From the NCBI GenBank assembly GCA_913058025.1, contig CAJXPN010000201.1, positions 1 to 7,382 of the forward strand: a stretch of DNA of 7,382 nucleotides. Reading direction: 5' to 3'. The notes under the pieces were generated by a model. The model did not search any database, was not told the DNA's origin, and saw only the letters and a program-made list of their open reading frames with translations. The stretch is from an uncultured Myxococcales bacterium. Its GTDB lineage: Bacteria > Myxococcota_A > Bradymonadia > Bradymonadales > Bradymonadaceae. Shown here in pieces: positions 5,307 to 7,382 of the stretch. The number at the start of each line of letters is the position of its first letter. The stretch's first letter is position 1. The translations under genes were made by a program, and so were the position numbers.

Positions 5307-7382
5307 ATGAACGTCGTGAGAGCCACCACGAAGATCCCCTCGCCGCGGGCTGTCCCGCTGCTCAAGAACCTCGTCGTGCTCGACGTCGACAGGCCCGTGC
5401 GCTCGCTGAACCGGCTGAGCGCGATCCACGGCCCGATCTACAGGATGGAGCTCCCGGGGCGGTCGTTCATCGTGCTGGGGGACCACGCGCTCATCGACGA
5501 GGCGTGCGACCCGGAGCGGTTCACCAAGGCGATGCCCGCGCCGCTGGTCAAGCTCAGGGAGCTCGCCGGCGACGGCCTCTTCACCGCGTACAACGACGAG
5601 CCGAACTGGGCCAAGGCCCACCGCGTCCTCATGCCCGCCTTCGGGCTCGAGGCGATGCGCGGCTACCACGACATGATGCTCGACGTGGGCGTGCAGATGG
5701 TCGACCGCTGGGCACGCATGCGGCCCGACGAGTCGATCGACGTGCCGGGGGACATGACGCGGCTGACGCTCGACGTCATCGCGCTGTGTGGCTTCGACTA
5801 CCGCCTCAACTCGTTCTACCACGACGGCATGCACCCCTTCGTGGACAACATGGTCGGGGCGATGCGCGAGGCGATGAAGTCGGACAACCGCCCCGGCTTC
5901 GTCAACCAGCTCATGTGGGGCAAGCGCCAGCGCTTCCGTGAGGACGTCGACTCGATGCACGGCCTCGTCGACGACCTCATCCGCGAGCGCCGCGCGCTCG
6001 GACCCCAGCCCCCCGAGGAGGCCCGCGATCTCCTCGGCCTCATGCTCGCCGCGATCGACCCGGTCACGGGCCACGGCCTGAGCGACGAGAACATCCGCAA
6101 CCAGGTCGTCACGTTCCTGATCGCCGGGCACGAGACCACCAGCGCGCTGCTCTCCTTCACGCTCTACTACCTGACGCGTCACCCCGAGGTGTACGCGCGC
6201 GCCGTCGAGGAGGTCGACCGCGTGGTCGGCGGCCCCGAGCGGTTGCCGAGCTACGAGGACCTCGCCCAGCTCGACTACGTCGAGCAGATCCTGCACGAGG
6301 CGCTGCGGCTGTGGGCGCCGGCGCCGGGGTTCTTCGTCTCCGCGAAGGAGCCGACGACGCTGGGTGGCCGCTACGAGGTGACCCCCGACGACAAGCTGTT
6401 GTTGCTGCTCAACGCGCTGCACCGCGACCCGACCGTCTGGGGAGACGACCCCGAGCGGTTCGACCCGGAGCGCTTCACGCCCGAGGCCGTCGCCGCCCGC
6501 CCGCCCAACGCCTGGAAGCCGTTCGGCAACGGCGCGCGCGCCTGCATCGGTCGGCAGTTCGCGATGCAGGAGGCGAAGCTCTCGCTCGCGCTCATGCTCC
6601 AGCGGTTCACGTTCGCGTTCGACGACCCGGGCTACGAGCTCGACGTCGTCGAGATGCTCACGGTCAAGCCCGTGGGGTTCCGCCTGCGCGCGTCGATGCG
6701 GGAAGGCCGCACGGTCGCGGCGACGCTGACGCGCGCCGCGAAGGCTCACGAGGTCGTCGAGCGCGCTCCCGCGTCGGCCAGCCAGGCCAGCGTCGCGCCT
6801 CACGGCGGCGAGCTCGTCGTGGGTTACGGGTCGAACATGGGCACGACCCGGCAGCTCGCCGAGCGCGTGGCCGCCGACGGTCGCCGCGCGGGCTACGCCG
6901 TCGAGGTCGCCCCGCTCGACGCCCTCGTGGGCCGCGACCTGTCGGAGCCCGACGCCCTCATCGTCCTGACCGCGTCCTACAATGGGCACCCGCCCGACAA
7001 CGCCGCGCGCTTCTGCGCCTGGCTCGACGGCCTGGGCGCCGGCGCGCTCGACGGCGTCCACGCCCTCGTCTTCGGCTGCGGCCACCGCGACTGGGCCGCG
7101 ACGTTTCAGGCGGTGCCCGAGCGGATCGACGCCGCGCTCCAGGCCGCAGGAGCCCGGCCGCTCATCGCGCGCGGCGAGGGCGACGGCAAGGGCGACCTGC
7201 TCGGAGCGTTCGACGACTGGGCGAGCGCGGCCTGGCCCGCGGTGCACGAGCGCGCGGGCGTGACGGAGCTCGTGGGTGAGGTGGGCCGGGCGTCGGCCGT
7301 GGAGGCGTTCGAGGTCGAGCTGCTGGACGCCCCCGAGAGCGCGCGCGCCGTGGGTCACGCCGCGCTGCCGATGCGCGTGGAG
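5307..7382 (+). CDS. CYP102 (P450 BM3)-type self-sufficient cytochrome P450:reductase fusion, 3' end outside window
   Basis: The 692 visible residues run unbroken to the window edge. The heme domain (about 1-470) has R52 and F92 matching BM3 R47 and F87, the C-helix NWAKAH, the I-helix AGHETTS at 273-279 with the oxygen-activating Thr277, ExxR at E331-R334, and the heme loop FGNGARACIG with ligand Cys413. A linker of about 30 residues follows. The FMN flavodoxin domain starts near 502: phosphate loop YGSNMGTT at 507-514, TASYNGHPPDN at 555-565, FGCGHRDWA with flavin-stacking Trp596. The FAD/NADPH domain (BM3 totals about 1049 residues) must lie beyond the edge. The ATG is secure: SD GGAGG is four nt upstream and an in-frame TAG at 5262-5264 blocks longer starts. 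Family enzymes hydroxylate fatty acids at subterminal carbons with NADPH and O2 in the cytosol. The divergent LysR gene is the likely regulator. Confidence 0.95.
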   Translation, partial: MNVVRATTKIPSPRAVPLLKNLVVLDVDRPVRSLNRLSAIHGPIYRMELPGRSFIVLGDHALIDEACDPERFTKAMPAPLVKLRELAGDGLFTAYNDEPNWAKAHRVLMPAFGLEAMRGYHDMMLDVGVQMVDRWARMRPDESIDVPGDMTRLTLDVIALCGFDYRLNSFYHDGMHPFVDNMVGAMREAMKSDNRPGFVNQLMWGKRQRFREDVDSMHGLVDDLIRERRALGPQPPEEARDLLGLMLAAIDPVTGHGLSDENIRNQVVTFLIAGHETTSALLSFTLYYLTRHPEVYARAVEEVDRVVGGPERLPSYEDLAQLDYVEQILHEALRLWAPAPGFFVSAKEPTTLGGRYEVTPDDKLLLLLNALHRDPTVWGDDPERFDPERFTPEAVAARPPNAWKPFGNGARACIGRQFAMQEAKLSLALMLQRFTFAFDDPGYELDVVEMLTVKPVGFRLRASMREGRTVAATLTRAAKAHEVVERAPASASQASVAPHGGELVVGYGSNMGTTRQLAERVAADGRRAGYAVEVAPLDALVGRDLSEPDALIVLTASYNGHPPDNAARFCAWLDGLGAGALDGVHALVFGCGHRDWAATFQAVPERIDAALQAAGARPLIARGEGDGKGDLLGAFDDWASAAWPAVHERAGVTELVGEVGRASAVEAFEVELLDAPESARAVGHAALPMRVE

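Noticed and set aside
5178..7358. Very long - strand open frame continuing the LysR frame upstream across the P450 gene
   Set aside because: It is antisense to a P450 gene whose frame is verified by motifs throughout; the translated product is Arg/Val/Glu/His-rich with no domain. LysR homology starts exactly at the ATG at 5177.
1..7382. CRISPR arrays, tRNA or rRNA genes, insertion sequences
   Set aside because: No regularly spaced repeats, tRNA-like cloverleaf, transposase motif or terminal inverted repeat was seen by eye on either strand.

Overview
This is a GC-rich window with strong G/C at third codon positions, typical of a high-GC bacterium. The leucine-rich-repeat protein, the ECF sigma factor and the codon style fit a myxobacterium-like (Myxococcota) genome. 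That placement is an inference from style; no rRNA or marker gene is present.

Left edge (1 to about 1400): a 5'-truncated leucine-rich-repeat (LRR) gene on the + strand meets, tail to tail, a - strand gene for a six-helix membrane sensor. The sensor looks like the N-terminus of a histidine kinase or similar signalling protein. Its linker runs straight into the antisense of the LRR gene and no kinase domain follows. The LRR stop codon lies inside sensor-coding DNA, so the junction near 811-850 looks like a rearrangement or a contig join.

Middle (1400-4240): a compact - strand operon, read as ECF sigma factor, then MscS-like channel A, then the sensor, with gaps of 12 and 3 nt. Divergent from it is a + strand pair: a small acidic protein, then MscS-like channel B, 3 nt apart. 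The 161-bp divergent region carries several palindromes. The two channels share an architecture: five membrane helices and a short beta domain ending in VPYxAL, without the usual MscS C-terminal vestibule domain. This looks like a membrane-tension or envelope-stress regulatory island, with channels where an anti-sigma factor might be expected.

Right (4240-7382): a LysR-type regulator on the - strand, convergent with channel B across a small hairpin. It is divergently transcribed from a CYP102 (P450 BM3)-type self-sufficient cytochrome P450. The P450 heme domain and the FMN flavodoxin domain are both intact; the window ends before the FAD/NADPH reductase part. The 129-bp region between the two contains short inverted and direct repeats that could be the regulator's operator. 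The probable job is NADPH-driven hydroxylation of fatty acids or related compounds, controlled by the LysR protein.
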